A DNA stretch of 64,000 nucleotides from Triangularia verruculosa (GCA_033296885.1 MU863893.1:1-64000), one strand, 5' to 3'. Shown: positions 52,729 to 64,000, numbered from the stretch's first letter. A program made the numbers and translations. Notes: generated by a model not told the origin, from the letters alone.

Positions 52729-55228
52729 TCAAAATCCTGGCGGCAGCCCCTTGCTCTTCACGGGCTTCCCCCCATTCTTCTTGAGCTCAGCGCTGTATTC
52801 GCTCCTTTTCCGAATCATAAACGCAATCCCCAGCAACAGGTCTGTCTCATACTGTTGCTGCTTCGCCGCCGCCTTGCCCATGGCGCTGACGGGGACGAAA
52901 TGTAGCAGGGGCCTCATGACCCTTCCGGCCAAACGCTCGGCCGTCATCTCGTTCCTCTCGGCCTGGTCGGCAATGTCGCCCCACAGCGTCAACAGCAACT
53001 TGAAAAGCCCCCTCTCCGGCCCCTTGATGCCCATGAGTGCTTCCTCCCAAAAGTCAATGCCCTGGTCTATTCTCAGAGCCATGCTTCCCGCCACATTGGA
53101 CTGTTTGCTCAGCTTGATCCACCTCTTGGCCAACGTGTCTGGGACCAGTGGTTTGGGCAGTTCGTTCAAGTACACCAGAATGAGATCGGCAGCATCATAG
53201 ACGGTAAAATCTCTCCAGTCCAAAACCTTGCCGTATCCCGTCTGCGGGTTGTTGAAGATCTCTCTCAGGTCAGAAACGCGGTAGCTATCGCCATCTTGGC
53301 CGAATACATGAGGACATTCCGCCAGTCCCATGTCTCGAATGTAGTAGACGCAACGTAGGATGCAGAGAGGATAGTCCCGCGCGCTCTTGCCGCCTGACGA
53401 GCCTCCCTCGTGCGATGTCGAGGCAACACCTTTGGCGACCTTCATGGACTGGGCGATGGGCACTCCAAAAACATTGGTAGAGGTCAACGACTCTGTAAGC
53501 GAAGGAGTCGACGTGGAAGAGCTGTGCGAGTGCGTTGACGCGGCAGGCTGGCTTTGCTTTGCGGGCCGGAGACCGAGGCGAGAAAAGGCACTACCCAACC
53601 TGGACGAGCTCCTTTTTGCACCTACTCCAGAGGTACTCGTGGAATCTCTATCTCGATTCCCAGTAGGCGTATACGGGCTCTGGGGAGGAGAAAACACAAG
53701 GTTGCTACTCGAAGCTGTCGGTGGACGTACCATGCCAGAAGACGACATGGGCGGCAGCGCAGGGACAGGCGGCGCTGGGATTTCGGTTCGAGGATTCTCA
53801 AAAACGGAGTACCTAGAAAGAGAGTGAACAGATTGGTTCATGCCGCTTGAACGCCTCGAATCGGAACCGTGAAACGAGTTGGAATCGCCACTCTGAGAAG
53901 AGTGGTCGTGGGAGGAAGCATAATAGCCATGTTGACTCCCCTGTGGTGGTGGGTGACCGTGCTGAGCCAGAATGTGTTCTGAAACGGGATGGAGGGCCGG
54001 AGGGGAAAAGCTTCGGATTCGAGACATGGAGTCCTTGCGGTTGAGGCTCATGGTGGCACTTTGTCCGCTTGCCCTCGAGGCAACGCTGCTGCCTGCGTTG
54101 GAGGCCGAGGCATAGTAATTGCTCTCGGTATCAGACATGCTAGGGGCCTGTCGGGTATGCTGTGGGTGGTGGCTGTGGCCGAAGTTGGGAACGGCAGTCG
54201 AGCTGCTGCCGAGACGTGAGGCGGATCGTGGTGGTGGAGGCGGCACGCGGTTGCGCACATCGCGAACGGGCACCATGTTTGGTGGCATCTCGTGAAGCTC
54301 TCCGGAAAACTCGTCCATTTCGTCGAAAAATGTGCCGTCTACCGCGGCGTCTGGCCTGCTGGGCCGTGGTGGTGGCTTCAGACCTTGTTGTTTCGTCAGA
54401 AAGGTGGACGATTCATCGCAGCTCATCTCGATGGCGCTGTCGGGGGCCTCGCTTGCTCGTGGTGGTGCCTTTTTCTGGCTTTCGCCCTTCTTTCTTGTCG
54501 ACGGGGGCGCCGAGAGGTTGGCATACTCGCGCAACGTGTCGAAATACTGCTGCAGCGTGGTCAGAGCCCTGTTGGGGCGCATCTCGGGTGGTGGCTCGCA
54601 CGAGGTGCTGATGATGCGCGCGGCCACCTCGGCCAGTTCATCCACATCCTCGGGGGTCGCATCGTTGTCGTCTTGGGTTTTGCTTCTGAATGGCATCACA
54701 AATGTCAGCGCCTGGCCCGGTCCAAACCTCTCGAGACAATAACATACGCGTCCACAAAGTCAACAGCCAGCCCGAGGGCATCTTTGTATCTCCCAAGCGT
54801 CCAGTGTAACCTGTTGATATGGTCGCGACTTGCCATCCACCGCGCCTTTTTGTCTGCCCTGGAGACGCCAGGCCGGTTGAGCACGGCTATACATCCTTCG
54901 AGCTCGTTGATCAGCGTGAGGCAGCAGTCGAGCGCGCTCGGGGTCTGCTCGGCGAGGAACGGCGGGAAGGAGGCGGCATCGTCGCGCAGTAACTGCAGAA
55001 CGCCGTCGAGCGAATGCAACTCGCTGGAAATGCTGTCCAGCTCGGACCGAGACTCGCGCACTTCGCGAACAAACTTGTTGAGGGCAAGCGAGGTTCTCGC
55101 AACGGCATTGCTGGCGGCGAAGCAACCAGTGTTCATGGACCTGTCGAGTCTTTGTCAGCACCCGGCCTTTTCTCTCTTCACCAATTGTCTTACACCCAAT
55201 CCAATCGCTGTCCGGCACTCGGATCCAT
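52729..55228 (-). CDS. RhoGAP-domain protein, probably catalytically inactive (794 aa)
   Basis: Three exons: 55194-55228, 54748-55140 and 52729-54685. Introns of 53 nt (GTAAGA, CTGAC, ACAG) and 62 nt (GTATGT, CTGAC, TCAG) keep frame. Residues ~15-140 are a helical domain like the N-terminal helical domain of fungal signalling/STAND proteins (ELDSISSELHSLDGVLQLL). A long disordered Pro/Ser/His-rich region follows (~145-575, PPRPSRP and PPPPPR motifs). The C-terminal ~580-755 resembles RhoGAP: CPHVFGQDGDSYRVSDLREI, YLNELPKPLVP and MTAERLAGRVMRPLL. The arginine finger (GxFRxSG) is not there, and the conserved Lys (before YL) and Asn (in NLA) also seem replaced, so it may bind rather than stimulate a Rho GTPase. 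Confidence 0.85.
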
Positions 55229-56503
55229 GGCTGCAGCGTCGGTCGTGGCGATCAGCGGCACCTATTCAGCAAACAAAACCAAGTCGCACACGGCCGGGGA
55301 TGGAGGTGCAGATGGTATAGAAATAAACAAATGCTTCAGCACGGGCAGCTCGGAGGGAGCACACACACGCAGCGTTCCATGGCTCGGATATGCAGGTCAG
55401 CCTGCGACCTCGAGAATCATCCAATGCTGTTCCAGGTTGCAGCCCTCCATGTTGTTCCCAAGAAGTCCAGGGTCAGCCAGCTCGCCACGCGCTTGGCCGG
55501 CGCCAGTGCCAGTGGTTCGCGTCCATCTCGGCCCTCAAGGACCCTCCATCAGGCCCCACCAGCCGGTGCCCGTTTCTCTTTTTTGCAGCATCAAACTGCA
55601 GATTCCCAGTCCGAGGGATTGGTTTTTCTTTTTGTCCCTCTCGGGGGTTCTACCCCAAAGCACCAACGTGCAGCGGTTGAGCGGATGATTGGGAACGTTG
55701 CTGCAGAATAATAAAACGTGCACCTGCCGTTGCAGGACAAGTGTCCCAAGCCAATCGTTTGACGTGACCGGGAAAAGTGTCGACAGCGGAAGGCCATTCG
55801 ATGCGATGGGAGTGACGGCCCGTGGGGACCCCTTCACGACTCAGACCCCTGAAAGACCCACCGCCTAGACCTTCCCTTGGATGCGGGGAGGGCGGGGCAA
55901 GGCAGAGGAGCTCAGAGGCTCAAAACTCAGGCCCTCGGGCCTCACACTCGCAACTCGAAAATGTTACATGTGCTGTTTTCAATCGCAGCATGTGAATGGT
56001 TTTCTTTCTTTCATGATCCTTCTCATGACGAAAATTTCTCTCTCTCCGTAGGGCCGACCACCACTCACCAGCGCTGTGGGTGGTTACACTGTCACATCGG
56101 TAAAACTCCGAGGTGGAGTTGCGCATAGACGCAGAGCAACGTCTTCAGGGGGCCCTGAGGAGAAACATCACCGTCCGTGCCCGACAACCGTTGAAACGTT
56201 GATGGAACTTTGTCATTTGATCGTACCAACGAGCTGGCATCATGACATGACATTTCGCGTGGCAACCTGGTCTTTATTTCGACACATTGTGGCTCTTGAT
56301 ATTGAGGCTCGATAAGAGAAGACAATTGGTTCATCACACCTCCTGCGGAGAATCTTGAGGTGGCATTCCAGGGGAAAAACTGGCTCATCACAACAACCCA
56401 ACGTCAATGTAACAGTTGCATGGCAATAGGCCCGTCACCCCAGTCTCTTAACTCCGTTGATATCAATCAGGAAAAGGATGATATTTATTCCGTTGCATTC
56501 CCG
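55229..56503. other. Intergenic, no gene
   Basis: This is the upstream region of the RhoGAP gene and the 3' region of the methyltransferase gene. ORFs here (for example 55014-55688 plus) mostly overlap the RhoGAP exons and are shadows. Confidence 0.45.
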
Positions 56504-57142
56504 TCAGCTCGATGGCAACCTCTTCGGTCTCAGCAGCCAACACCAATGCCATATGTCGGGATCGCTCTCTAACCTTTTCGGACCAGTAGCCACCTTGGTC
56601 AGCACCGACACATCAAAGAGCTCCTGCACCCGCTTGCTGTCCATCTCGAATCTAGAATCCGAAAAGCTCAGTGTCACCCAGACGCCCTCCTCCTTGTCGA
56701 GCGTCTCGTGTATCCTCTCTGCCATCTTGATGACACTCTCGTCCCCTCCGCAGGAAACAGCATCGACGGTGCTTTTGTCAATGACCATTCTCACTTTTCC
56801 CATCTGCTCGGGCCCCAGCTCAAACGGCATCGTGACGTCCTGCACCTGATACCCCATCTTCACGTCTCCAAATTCCCTCATCTCCATCTCTTTCCCCCGC
56901 TCCAAAGCCAGAGGCTCGTAGTCCATGTTTATGGTTTGCAGCTGCGAGCAGTGACGTCGGAAATACACATGCAGATCGCTCGTCCCCGAGCCGAGGTGCA
57001 ACACTGTTGAGCTTGGTGGCAATGGTGTGAGAAGGGGCTCGAGAATGGCGAAGAAGGCCGAGGATGATGTGAGCCACTCAAAGGATCGCTCCGTCGTGAA
57101 GCGTTTGTGCCAGTATTCCACCTTTTCAAAGTCGGCCGGCAT
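56504..57142 (-). CDS. METTL13/EEF1AKMT-like class I methyltransferase (212 aa)
   Basis: The frame begins at the ATG at 57142 (the frame further upstream has no ATG). The N-terminal DFEKVEYWHKRFTTERSFEW is the family's opening 'YW-x-KRF ... FEWL' signature. Motif I VLHLGSGTSDL (47-57) binds S-adenosylmethionine, MDYEPLAL provides the acidic ribose-binding residue, and VIDKSTVDAV (120-129) is the post-motif typical of the METTL13/EEF1AKMT4 group. Related enzymes methylate lysines or the N-terminus of elongation factor eEF1A; the substrate here is inferred from family only. Length matches single-domain fungal members. It is cytosolic, with no signal or membrane segment. Confidence 0.85.
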   Translation of the reverse strand: MPADFEKVEYWHKRFTTERSFEWLTSSSAFFAILEPLLTPLPPSSTVLHLGSGTSDLHVYFRRHCSQLQTINMDYEPLALERGKEMEMREFGDVKMGYQVQDVTMPFELGPEQMGKVRMVIDKSTVDAVSCGGDESVIKMAERIHETLDKEEGVWVTLSFSDSRFEMDSKRVQELFDVSVLTKVATGPKRLESDPDIWHWCWLLRPKRLPSS

Positions 57143-57775
57143 TTTGTGTAGTTTGATACTCTTGTTCTGATACCGATAGGCGATAACAATGATTGGGATG
57201 AGGGTGGCGATACTTGTAGGTGACACGGGCGAATGTAAACAAAGATGGGAGATAGGAGCATCGGCTTTTCATCAACTGCTTTATCTTGTCGCCGTGCCTG
57301 CAGATTTTATCGCCATCCGAGGTTATGCCGGGAAAGAGCCTCTCAGTTTATGAGGCTATTTTCTTTAGACGAGACTTTGGTGGCCCACCTGTTACCTAAG
57401 ATGTCACCAAAAGTCAAAGAGTTTTAGTCAACAGACAGGCGAACTGACAATTTTCAGATGAACAATGACAAATCACGCAGAAAACTAGTACCGTACATTG
57501 AGCCTCGCAGCACAAAGGCCAAGACCGGCCTCCATAGTTATTCTGTCTGCGATATCAAAATGCTGACGCTCCGCGATGCGATGCATGACTGATAAGAACA
57601 AACTCCAAACTCCAGGGCAGACCGCTGCCCATGCCTTTTCGACATCTTGTCCCTTGACGCCTTGTTCCCATCTGTTCTTACAGGCTCCCAACCATCCGTC
57701 CTTAATGGTAACCGCTACCTAATCCATACCCAACCATAAAACAAAACGCCAAACATAAACCTTGGACCCAAAATT
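57143..57775. other. Intergenic, no gene
   Basis: Short ORFs lacking ATG starts or domains only. Confidence 0.45.
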
Positions 57776-58888
57776 TCACTGCCCCAAGCCCTCACGGTAA
57801 GTCTCCCAATCCACGATGCTGATGACATCCGAGATCTTGCCATGCTCCAGCCAGTAAAACACATGCTCCGACCATTCGACCTCGTCTCCTGTTGGTGACG
57901 CACCCTTCCAACTCTTGACCGGCGTCCCCACAAAATCGAGCCTCGCCGCGATCATTTGCATCCTTTCGTCCACGGCGCAAGTGTGCACTTGGAACTTGAG
58001 GTCGGGAACGTGGTCCATGGCGTCTCGCATCAGGTTGATATACCTGTCCACAGATAAATGCACCCCGTTGTGCGTCACTCCACCAGTCTTGCAGAACGGT
58101 TTGACTTTTCTGTGCATGTGGCCGACCCCAGAGTTGATGGCGTCAATGTAATCCTCATAAAACGTCGTCAGGTCAGCCGAAATAGGTGGAGGTGGTGGTC
58201 GTAGTGTGGGCACTGGCAGAATCTTTCTAGACTTGCTGGTCGCCACCTTGCGTCTCGGTATCCTTGGTGGCTCTTCTCTCATGTCGTAAATACTGGCAAG
58301 CTTTCCCTTTTCAAAGTGGACCACCATGTGCCTGGCGTACTCGATCCTTTCGGGACGCCGCATGCTGCCAGTCTTGCCTCTCTCGGTGGCCAGGTCCCTG
58401 ACGCATATCCTGGCCGCCACAGGATCTGATCTGAGCCTGCTGCTTGAGGAGTTTGCGTGACCGTCTCCGCCGACCAGGGCGGCAATGTGCAGCTTGCTGG
58501 TCGAGCCTTGGCCGAATTCTTCTTTGAAAACGTGGACAAGGTCATGCAGTGAAATTGGCTCTCCATTGTATGAGAGCTGCTGGGCGATGAGGTTTGGCAG
58601 AAACGCCCACTGGCGACGGTTGATGCGGTCGATAAACAGACGAAATCGGTACTGGTTTGTTAGTGGGGGAGGTGGCCTTACGCCGAAGCGCTCGTAGCGG
58701 GCGTTGATTTCCTCGGCGGGTTCCCGTTTGCGCCTTTTCGAACTGTGGGAGCTGTCCGAATCTGGCGTTCCTGGCGATGGTCTCTTTCTTGATGGCGGTG
58801 ACGGGGTGGGTGATGATGAAATTGTCATATCCAAGGGCGGCGACATGGTGGACCGCGATATCCGCAACTCTCGCCGGCTGTACGACAT
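57776..58888 (-). CDS. Protein with two NTF2/SnoaL-like domains (370 aa)
   Basis: Intronless from an ATG at 58888. A basic Ser/Pro-rich N-terminus with a possible nuclear signal (SSKRRKREP, ~50-58) leads to a first NTF2-fold-like region (~75-205: RFRLFIDRINRRQWAFLPNL, ISLHDLVHVF, HMVVHFEKGKLASIYDM). A Pro-rich linker follows, then a clearer SnoaL-like domain (~235-367: FYEDYIDAINSG, HNGVHLSVDRYINLMRDAM, DERMQMIAARLDFVG, EHVFYWLEHGKISDVISIVD). SnoaL-like proteins include polyketide cyclases and many binding proteins. Duplication of the fold in one chain plus a nuclear-type N-terminus argues against simple cyclase activity; role unknown. Confidence 0.78.
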   Translation of the reverse strand: MSYSRRELRISRSTMSPPLDMTISSSPTPSPPSRKRPSPGTPDSDSSHSSKRRKREPAEEINARYERFGVRPPPPLTNQYRFRLFIDRINRRQWAFLPNLIAQQLSYNGEPISLHDLVHVFKEEFGQGSTSKLHIAALVGGDGHANSSSSRLRSDPVAARICVRDLATERGKTGSMRRPERIEYARHMVVHFEKGKLASIYDMREEPPRIPRRKVATSKSRKILPVPTLRPPPPPISADLTTFYEDYIDAINSGVGHMHRKVKPFCKTGGVTHNGVHLSVDRYINLMRDAMDHVPDLKFQVHTCAVDERMQMIAARLDFVGTPVKSWKGASPTGDEVEWSEHVFYWLEHGKISDVISIVDWETYREGLGQ

Positions 58889-59602
58889 TATGATTTTTGA
58901 GGCTGTCCACTGATCAGAGGATGGTCTTTTTGGTCTAAAAGCGGCAAGACTCTGATGACAGGGATGGCGCGCGGTGTGGTGATTGATGGATTTTGGCTGG
59001 TGGTTCGCTGTTTGATGCTTTGGTGAGTGAGTGGAATTAAGGTTCGCGCGACTGCGCGCCCTCACGTGCAAAATTAATCGAGGCACAGAGCCGCAGCCTG
59101 GCGCGTCACAGGCGACCAGCCCGAAATGTGGTCCGTGCACATCGTGCCTGAAAAGAGTGGGGCGGCCCCTGACCAACCTACCCGAAGCCAGGACGCGTCG
59201 TGATACGAGCGGCGGTGCGTTCAGCGATACGTTTCTTCACCCACAGCTAACACATCAACTCGACAAGATCCACCGCCAAGGGCCTTGCCCTATGCCAGCC
59301 CGGACACCAAATCATGCACGGGCAAGAAGGCTGTGACCCTCAATCTAGACAACTGAAAGAGCATGGGCGGAACCATTCTTCAGCATTACGACTTTGGAGG
59401 CACCTCGATACGCCTTGGAGTTGACAAGACGTCTCATCCCTAGCTATTGGCGTGGGAAGTGTTCGCAGTCGCACTTCTCCAAGAGTCCGTTTTAGCCATG
59501 TGTACAAATAGGTATCAATTCTATCAAACCGCGTTATATGGCCCAAGACAGGTGGCGGAAGTGCAAGCAATCAATGTGTTGGCTAGCTACCTAGGTAAAC
59601 AC
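58889..59602. other. Intergenic, no gene
   Basis: This is the upstream region of the SnoaL-like gene and the 3' region of the flavin monooxygenase gene. No supported ORF. Confidence 0.45.
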
Positions 59603-61243
59603 TCACAGCTTAGCCCTAACTGGCTTCCCGGTCTTTTGGCCATCATTCGTCTCTTCCTCGGCCTTCTTCCTAGCCTCTTCAAACCCCCTGAGTTTGTGTA
59701 CCACCATGCCCTTCCAGATCGTCAGCCACTCTTCGGGAAACTTGGGCAGTGCTCGTCCTGTCGTCCCCTCCGCCGGGTCTCCTGCAAGAAATTTCAAAAT
59801 CTCAAAAAACTCCTTGTAATCAGGAGCAATGCTGTAGTAATCTTTGCCTCCTCTTTTGGCAGCCACCCGCTTCGCTTCCCAAAGTTGCTGCTCAGCAATC
59901 GATGGGAGCGGACGAGCACGGCCGGCCAGGTGACGAGCCACGGCAACGGCCTGCCATTCATACACCTTGAAAGTAAAGCCTCCCCCGAGCTGATGTAGAA
60001 TTAGCAAAGGTTCCCATCAACACAGACGAGAGAGCGGAAAGCATACCATGCCAACAAATGTGAGGGTCGGGTCAAGAATATCAAATGTATGCTGATAAAC
60101 ACCTGGCAGTCTTCTGTATGCCTTCTCTACCCGCCTCTGAACGGCTGGTAGAAAAGGGAAGCTAAAGGTGTACCCGGTGGCAAAGATGATGTGCTCCACA
60201 TCTTTCGCTTCGGATCCGTCCACAAAGCAAACCGTTCCTGTTACCGCACATAAGCTGGATATCTGCTTCTTGACCATGATATGAGGGTGTATAAATGGTG
60301 TCCAGCCAAACGACGGTATGGGATCGCCTCTGATGGAACAAATGACGGGCTTTTCGGCGAAGGGGAGGATCTCATGCACAATTTCATGAGCAGAAACCGA
60401 GCCTCCCACCACAATGACTTTCTGTTATCTGTCAGCACCAGGATCAAGGAGAAAACCAAAGAGGAAAACATCGGTACCTTGCCCTTGTACTTTTCACCCT
60501 TGCGAAAATGCTTGCTATGCTGAATCTTGCCCGGCCACCTCTTGTCAAACTCAACCAAACCCTCGGTCTCTGGGATCCAGGGAACATTGTAATGCCCGCT
60601 GGCGACCACCAACCCGTTAAATCTCTCCTGCCACCAATAATCCTTGTCTCCTTGTCCCTCTTTTCGAAGAGTCAAGACCCACTCTCCGTTAATCTTTTCA
60701 GCCCTCTCCACCGTCGTGCTCAAGCTCAAGTACCTGTCGTGGTCCCCCCGCATAAAAATGTCTTCGATCCATGTCCTGATCACCTCGCGATGCCGGAACG
60801 GTATATCCGAGCCAGATTTCTGGAGGGGCTCGTTTGTGTACCCCATAATGTCCGGGTGGATGTTGCTGTGTAAGTGCTCGTGCTGCGCCGAGTCGCTGAA
60901 CCTCAGTTGGTGCGAATTCACTGCCTCGCTCTTGGAGGTTTCGGTTGGGAATTGTTCTGGGACAGAGAGGGCGGCATCTGCCTTACCCGACAGAAGAAGA
61001 GGGAGTGATGGGATGGCGGCTGGCAGATGAGGTGTGTAGACCCTGTGACTCTCTGTCAGTAGCTCTCCACTCAAATCCAGAGTGGCACACCAAGACGTAC
61101 CATGTCCCCCCAATAATCGGCCTTCTATCAAACACCCTAATCACATCAAAAGCCTGCTCTTTGGTGAGGGCATCAGCGGCAATAGCACCTGCTGGACCAG
61201 CGCCAATGACGGCTACCCGGCGGGTTGTCGGGGCGGGCGCCAT
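59603..61243 (-). CDS. Flavin-dependent monooxygenase (FMO-like, 489 aa)
   Basis: Exons 61101-61243, 60478-61042, 60047-60421 and 59603-59989, with introns of 56-58 nt (GTACGT, GTACCG and GTATGC donors; CTGAC or CTAAT branch sites). VAVIGAGPAGA (10-20) is the FAD GxGxxG; WPGKIQHSKHF plus YKGKK matches the FMO fingerprint FxGxxxHxxxY/F. The NADPH-binding loop VIVVGGSVSAHE has Gly-Gly-Ser in place of the usual GxGxSG. HIIFATGYTFSFPFL is the C-terminal ATGY motif. The enzyme probably oxygenates N or S of a small nucleophile, or acts as a Baeyer-Villiger enzyme; the substrate is unknown. It lies directly downstream of a transcription-factor gene on the same strand. Confidence 0.93.
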
Positions 61244-61692
61244 GGTGACAACAGGAACAACAAGACATGGGAGTGTCTCGACCTCCGAGAATGAAAACCC
61301 CCTGTTGATATACTTTTGCCGCACTTGTCCGTGTCCGATATCCGCACTCAGAAATGGCGTCTTGCTGGCTCGGCATCACGCAAACATCACTTGCAGACAC
61401 TACAGCGGTGATACCACCCCAAGAAGCAGTGACGAAAGCCTTAGATCCGGATTGAGGGGTTCTTATCCCCGTTGAATGATAGCATTATAAAGAAGTTGCC
61501 TGCCAGCGTGTGCTTGTTTCCTATAATAGTGTGGTACAAAGTGAAAGAAACCCCCATGCTCTTATATATGTTGCCTAGAGATATGTTCTGCCATTCCACC
61601 TTCCAAAACTCCCAAAACTCCGTCGCTTAATACTCTTTTTCAGCCTGTCCGTTGAATCCAATACCGTTGAAAAAAAACATCTCCCCCACGTC
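61244..61692 (-). promoter_or_regulatory. Promoter region of the flavin monooxygenase gene
   Basis: 449 bp between the transcription-factor stop and the monooxygenase ATG. A reverse-strand TATATC word lies about 65 bp upstream of the ATG. No operator was assigned. Confidence 0.4.
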
Positions 61693-64000
61693 TTAGGCAC
61701 CGCCTCCACCACCTGGCACCCCTGCGCCATCATGGAATAGTAACAGTGGCCATTGCGCACCAGAATGGGCATTGCTAATGTTCTCAACACCCATTGCATC
61801 GCCCTGCGAGGGTAGGCCCCCGACAACATGCTGGCCCAGCTGGGCGTCGCCGGGCCTGCCTGACCCGAGGGTGAGCAACGCGCTCGCACTGAAGCGCTCT
61901 TGACTGTTGGTCCCGGCGGCACCTGCAATGGCGGCAGTCCAATCTTGCCATGTGTTTGCCGCATTGTGCGCCATCATTTGTGCGGCAGCTGCTGCCTGGG
62001 CTTGGGGACGCCAATCTTCTGTCGACTGTCCGGCCACATGTTGTGTCGCTTGCGAGGCAAAGGCGATCAGCGGATTGGCTGGCTCGACAGGTGTAGAACC
62101 GTTGGGAGAAGCGCTTGCCGCTGTTGCTGCCGATGCCGCCGCGTAGAGGTACGACGCGCCGTCCGCCGAGTCAAACGTTGCAGCGCCGCCGTTTTGATGT
62201 ACGGTGCCGCCCGAGACGGCTTGATCCGCATACGTAAGAGCCGGATACGGCATAGTGGAGCTGGGTACTGCACCCGAATCATAGTACCCACCGCCGTTGA
62301 TGGAGGCGGCCGGTTGTTCTGTTTGTGACCCCGTTGGTAGGCCTTGGTTCGAGTCCTGTTGCTCCAGTGATGGGTTATCCTTGCGGGCCATGTCTTGCTC
62401 AACCCAGCCCAGTGTACGCTCAATTATGGCCCCCACTTCGGTTGCAAGTCGATTTCCTGTGCCTGACGTCTGTGTTAGCAACGGTTACTCAACAAGACGG
62501 AAAAGCAAACTCACCGAGAAGCCGTCCGATTTCCCCAATGATGGCCAGCCATGTGGTCATGTCCTCACGGGTACTGGCAACCTCCAGAGCCGACGTCTCA
62601 TACCGCCGTTCCCATTGCGCAACGAGCTGTGTGAAGATGGCGGCTACGTACACGGCCAGCTGATACCATGTTGTGTCCAGCGACTTTAGCTTGTGCAACG
62701 TGGCCACCACCTTGAGCAGTTTCTTTGCCGTTTCCTCGCATGCCCTGGTATTTTCGGCGCAAAACTTGGGATCGTCCGTCATGCAGACCGAAGGATGTCT
62801 AAGACACAAGGTGAACTCGAGACAAAACGCCTGGCAATAAAGCGCAAACACCTTGGCCTCTGGTTTTGCCGTTTCTACGTTTAGTTCTTCAGGAAGATTG
62901 TCGAGCAGGGTGCGCATCCCATCCTCCAATTCTCGAATCACATCAACGTACGTGCTTGGGTCCCGTCGCGCGCCATACAACTTGGAATACATTTCCATCA
63001 ACAGAGGCGTCACCTTGAAGCCCATCAGGCCAACTTGATAGTTGCATTGTCCCACTTTGGACTCGTCCAGCACCCCTTCCTCACCCAGGTACTCGTCTGG
63101 AATCGCAATGGGAAATTCCACGTCAAACTCTTGAATAGACAGCGGCATTGGCCGGCCCAGACGACCGTTGAGAGTGCTGTACAAGGCGAGGATGGCCCAC
63201 CACACGCGTTTCCTCGTTTCGTTTTCCAGCGTCGTCCCCCCGCCGGGAATTTTGACCGCGCGATGCAGGTTCAGTTCGATTGCCTTTATAAAGGCAAAGC
63301 TTGCCAACGTGAGTGCACAGCCGGGCTTGGGAAAGTTTCGAGTGTGGGACATCATCATGGCGAGGGCTTGGACGGCCGTGACGGACTGGGTTATGGCGAG
63401 ATCATAAAACTTGCCGAGGCACCAGTGGTAGTGCTTGTTGGATAGGTCGTTGAGCTGAACGTATTGCTCCGGCTTTTCTCGGTTCCGGACGCCATACTGG
63501 AAGTAAATGGTGGCAAAGACCATGTGGGTAATGACCAGCTCGGGCACCGAAGGCTTGAAGTTTGGTTCATCGTAGATGCGTTTTAACTGTGTTGGTTTTG
63601 TCAGATCTTTTCTGTCTACGTCTGGATGGGTTGACCTACCAGCTGGAGAAAAGACGGCTTGTGCAAGATGGGAAGAAATGGTGACAGGGTCAAAAAGTAC
63701 CACTCGGCATAGGTAAAGGCGTCATGTCGGGAAGGAAGTTCGACATTGGGCGGCGCGGGGTGGATGTTGAGCGCGGTCTGGAAGAACGCCTGGACCGACT
63801 TGTTGTACAGTGGCGAGCCAAACGTGGTGCCCGGTGGTGGTTCGTCCATGTCTGGGCCATCAAACGAGGCTGTTATGTCGAGCGTGGTGCCGAGAATGGA
63901 CAGTGTAGTCCCCTTTATGGAGCTCAGCGGCTCTTTATCTGAAGACACACCCAGGTGGCTGTCTGCGGGTCTCGCCTCGACCAAGGAATATCGTGTGCTT
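61693..64000 (-). CDS. Fungal-specific (Zn2Cys6-type) transcription factor, 5' part outside window
   Basis: Three exons are visible: 63640 to beyond 64000, 62515-63586 and 61693-62462. Introns are 53 nt (GTAGGT, CTGAC, ACAG) and 52 nt (GTGAGT, CTAAC, TCAG). The visible part is the fungal_trans middle homology region: SHLGVSSDKEPLSSIKGT, SPLYNKSVQAFF, DAFTYAEWYFLTLSPFLPIL, HKPSFLQL, HMVFATIYFQYGVRNRE, TVQALAMMM-type helices, RKRVWWAILALYSTLNGRLG and RPMPLSIQEFDVEFP. The last ~250 residues are Ala/Gln/Gly-rich and disordered, ending in PGGGGGA, a possible activation region. The zinc cluster must lie beyond the right edge. It is a nuclear regulator of unknown targets; the adjacent monooxygenase is a candidate. 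Confidence 0.93.

Noticed and set aside
54292..55320. 342-codon plus-strand ORF opposite the RhoGAP gene
   Set aside because: Antisense shadow of a spliced gene with clear domain similarity and three consensus splice sets.

Overview
The window is from the nuclear genome of a filamentous ascomycete, most likely a Sordariomycete close to the Sordariales. Coding exons are GC-rich. Introns are short (47-82 nt) with GTATGT/GTAAGT-type donors, CTAAC/CTGAC branch sites and CAG/TAG acceptors. The proteins are typically fungal (GH11 xylanase, chitin-binding chitin deacetylase, RTA1, fungal rhodopsin-type membrane protein, fungal transcription-factor middle domain). Some blocks are very AT-rich and TpA-rich with many in-frame stops, the usual trace of repeat-induced point mutation (RIP). 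Species is not determined.

Layout. 1-6 kb is a repeat graveyard: a RIP-degraded block, a 265-bp inverted-repeat element (MITE-like), a tRNA-Val with a damaged acceptor stem, a decayed LINE, three tandem stem-loop units, and a NACHT-WD40 (HET-E-type) NLR pseudogene whose NACHT part is riddled with stops while its two WD40 repeats are intact. 6-20 kb carries five minus-strand ORFs of families I do not recognise. These are an AT-hook acidic protein and a large downstream ORF in the same frame behind one stop codon, two head-to-tail paralogues with arrays of a W-D-E-Y-S-T-x-S-P-x-P-L-P motif, and a split ORF. 14-31 kb is largely decayed, self-duplicated sequence: RING/IBR module copies, a possible dynamin fragment, 20-bp and ~75-bp arrays, a ~300-bp family, and a telomere-like 4 x 20 bp array.

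From 30 kb normal genes return. They are a fungal-rhodopsin membrane protein, a secreted GH11 xylanase with possible regulatory repeats, the remains of a highly reducing polyketide synthase, an RTA1 lipid-export protein, a divergent Tpt1/KptA-like protein, a CBM18-CE4 chitin deacetylase, two cysteine-rich secreted proteins, a DHA2 MFS exporter, an unknown protein, a RhoGAP-like protein without the expected catalytic arginine, a METTL13-like methyltransferase, a double NTF2/SnoaL-like protein, a flavin monooxygenase, and a fungal transcription factor that runs off the right edge.

The 30-64 kb genes do not form one obvious pathway. Secreted hydrolases and cysteine-rich proteins (35.7, 43.5, 45.7, 49.9 kb) alternate with membrane transporters and housekeeping enzymes. 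The strongest candidate for something undescribed is the 6-20 kb minus-strand block, especially the WDEY/SPLPLP-repeat paralogues, which share coding domains, 5' flanks and a 3' hairpin next to the AATAAA signal. All gene models were derived by eye from frame continuity and splice consensus; no database search was run.
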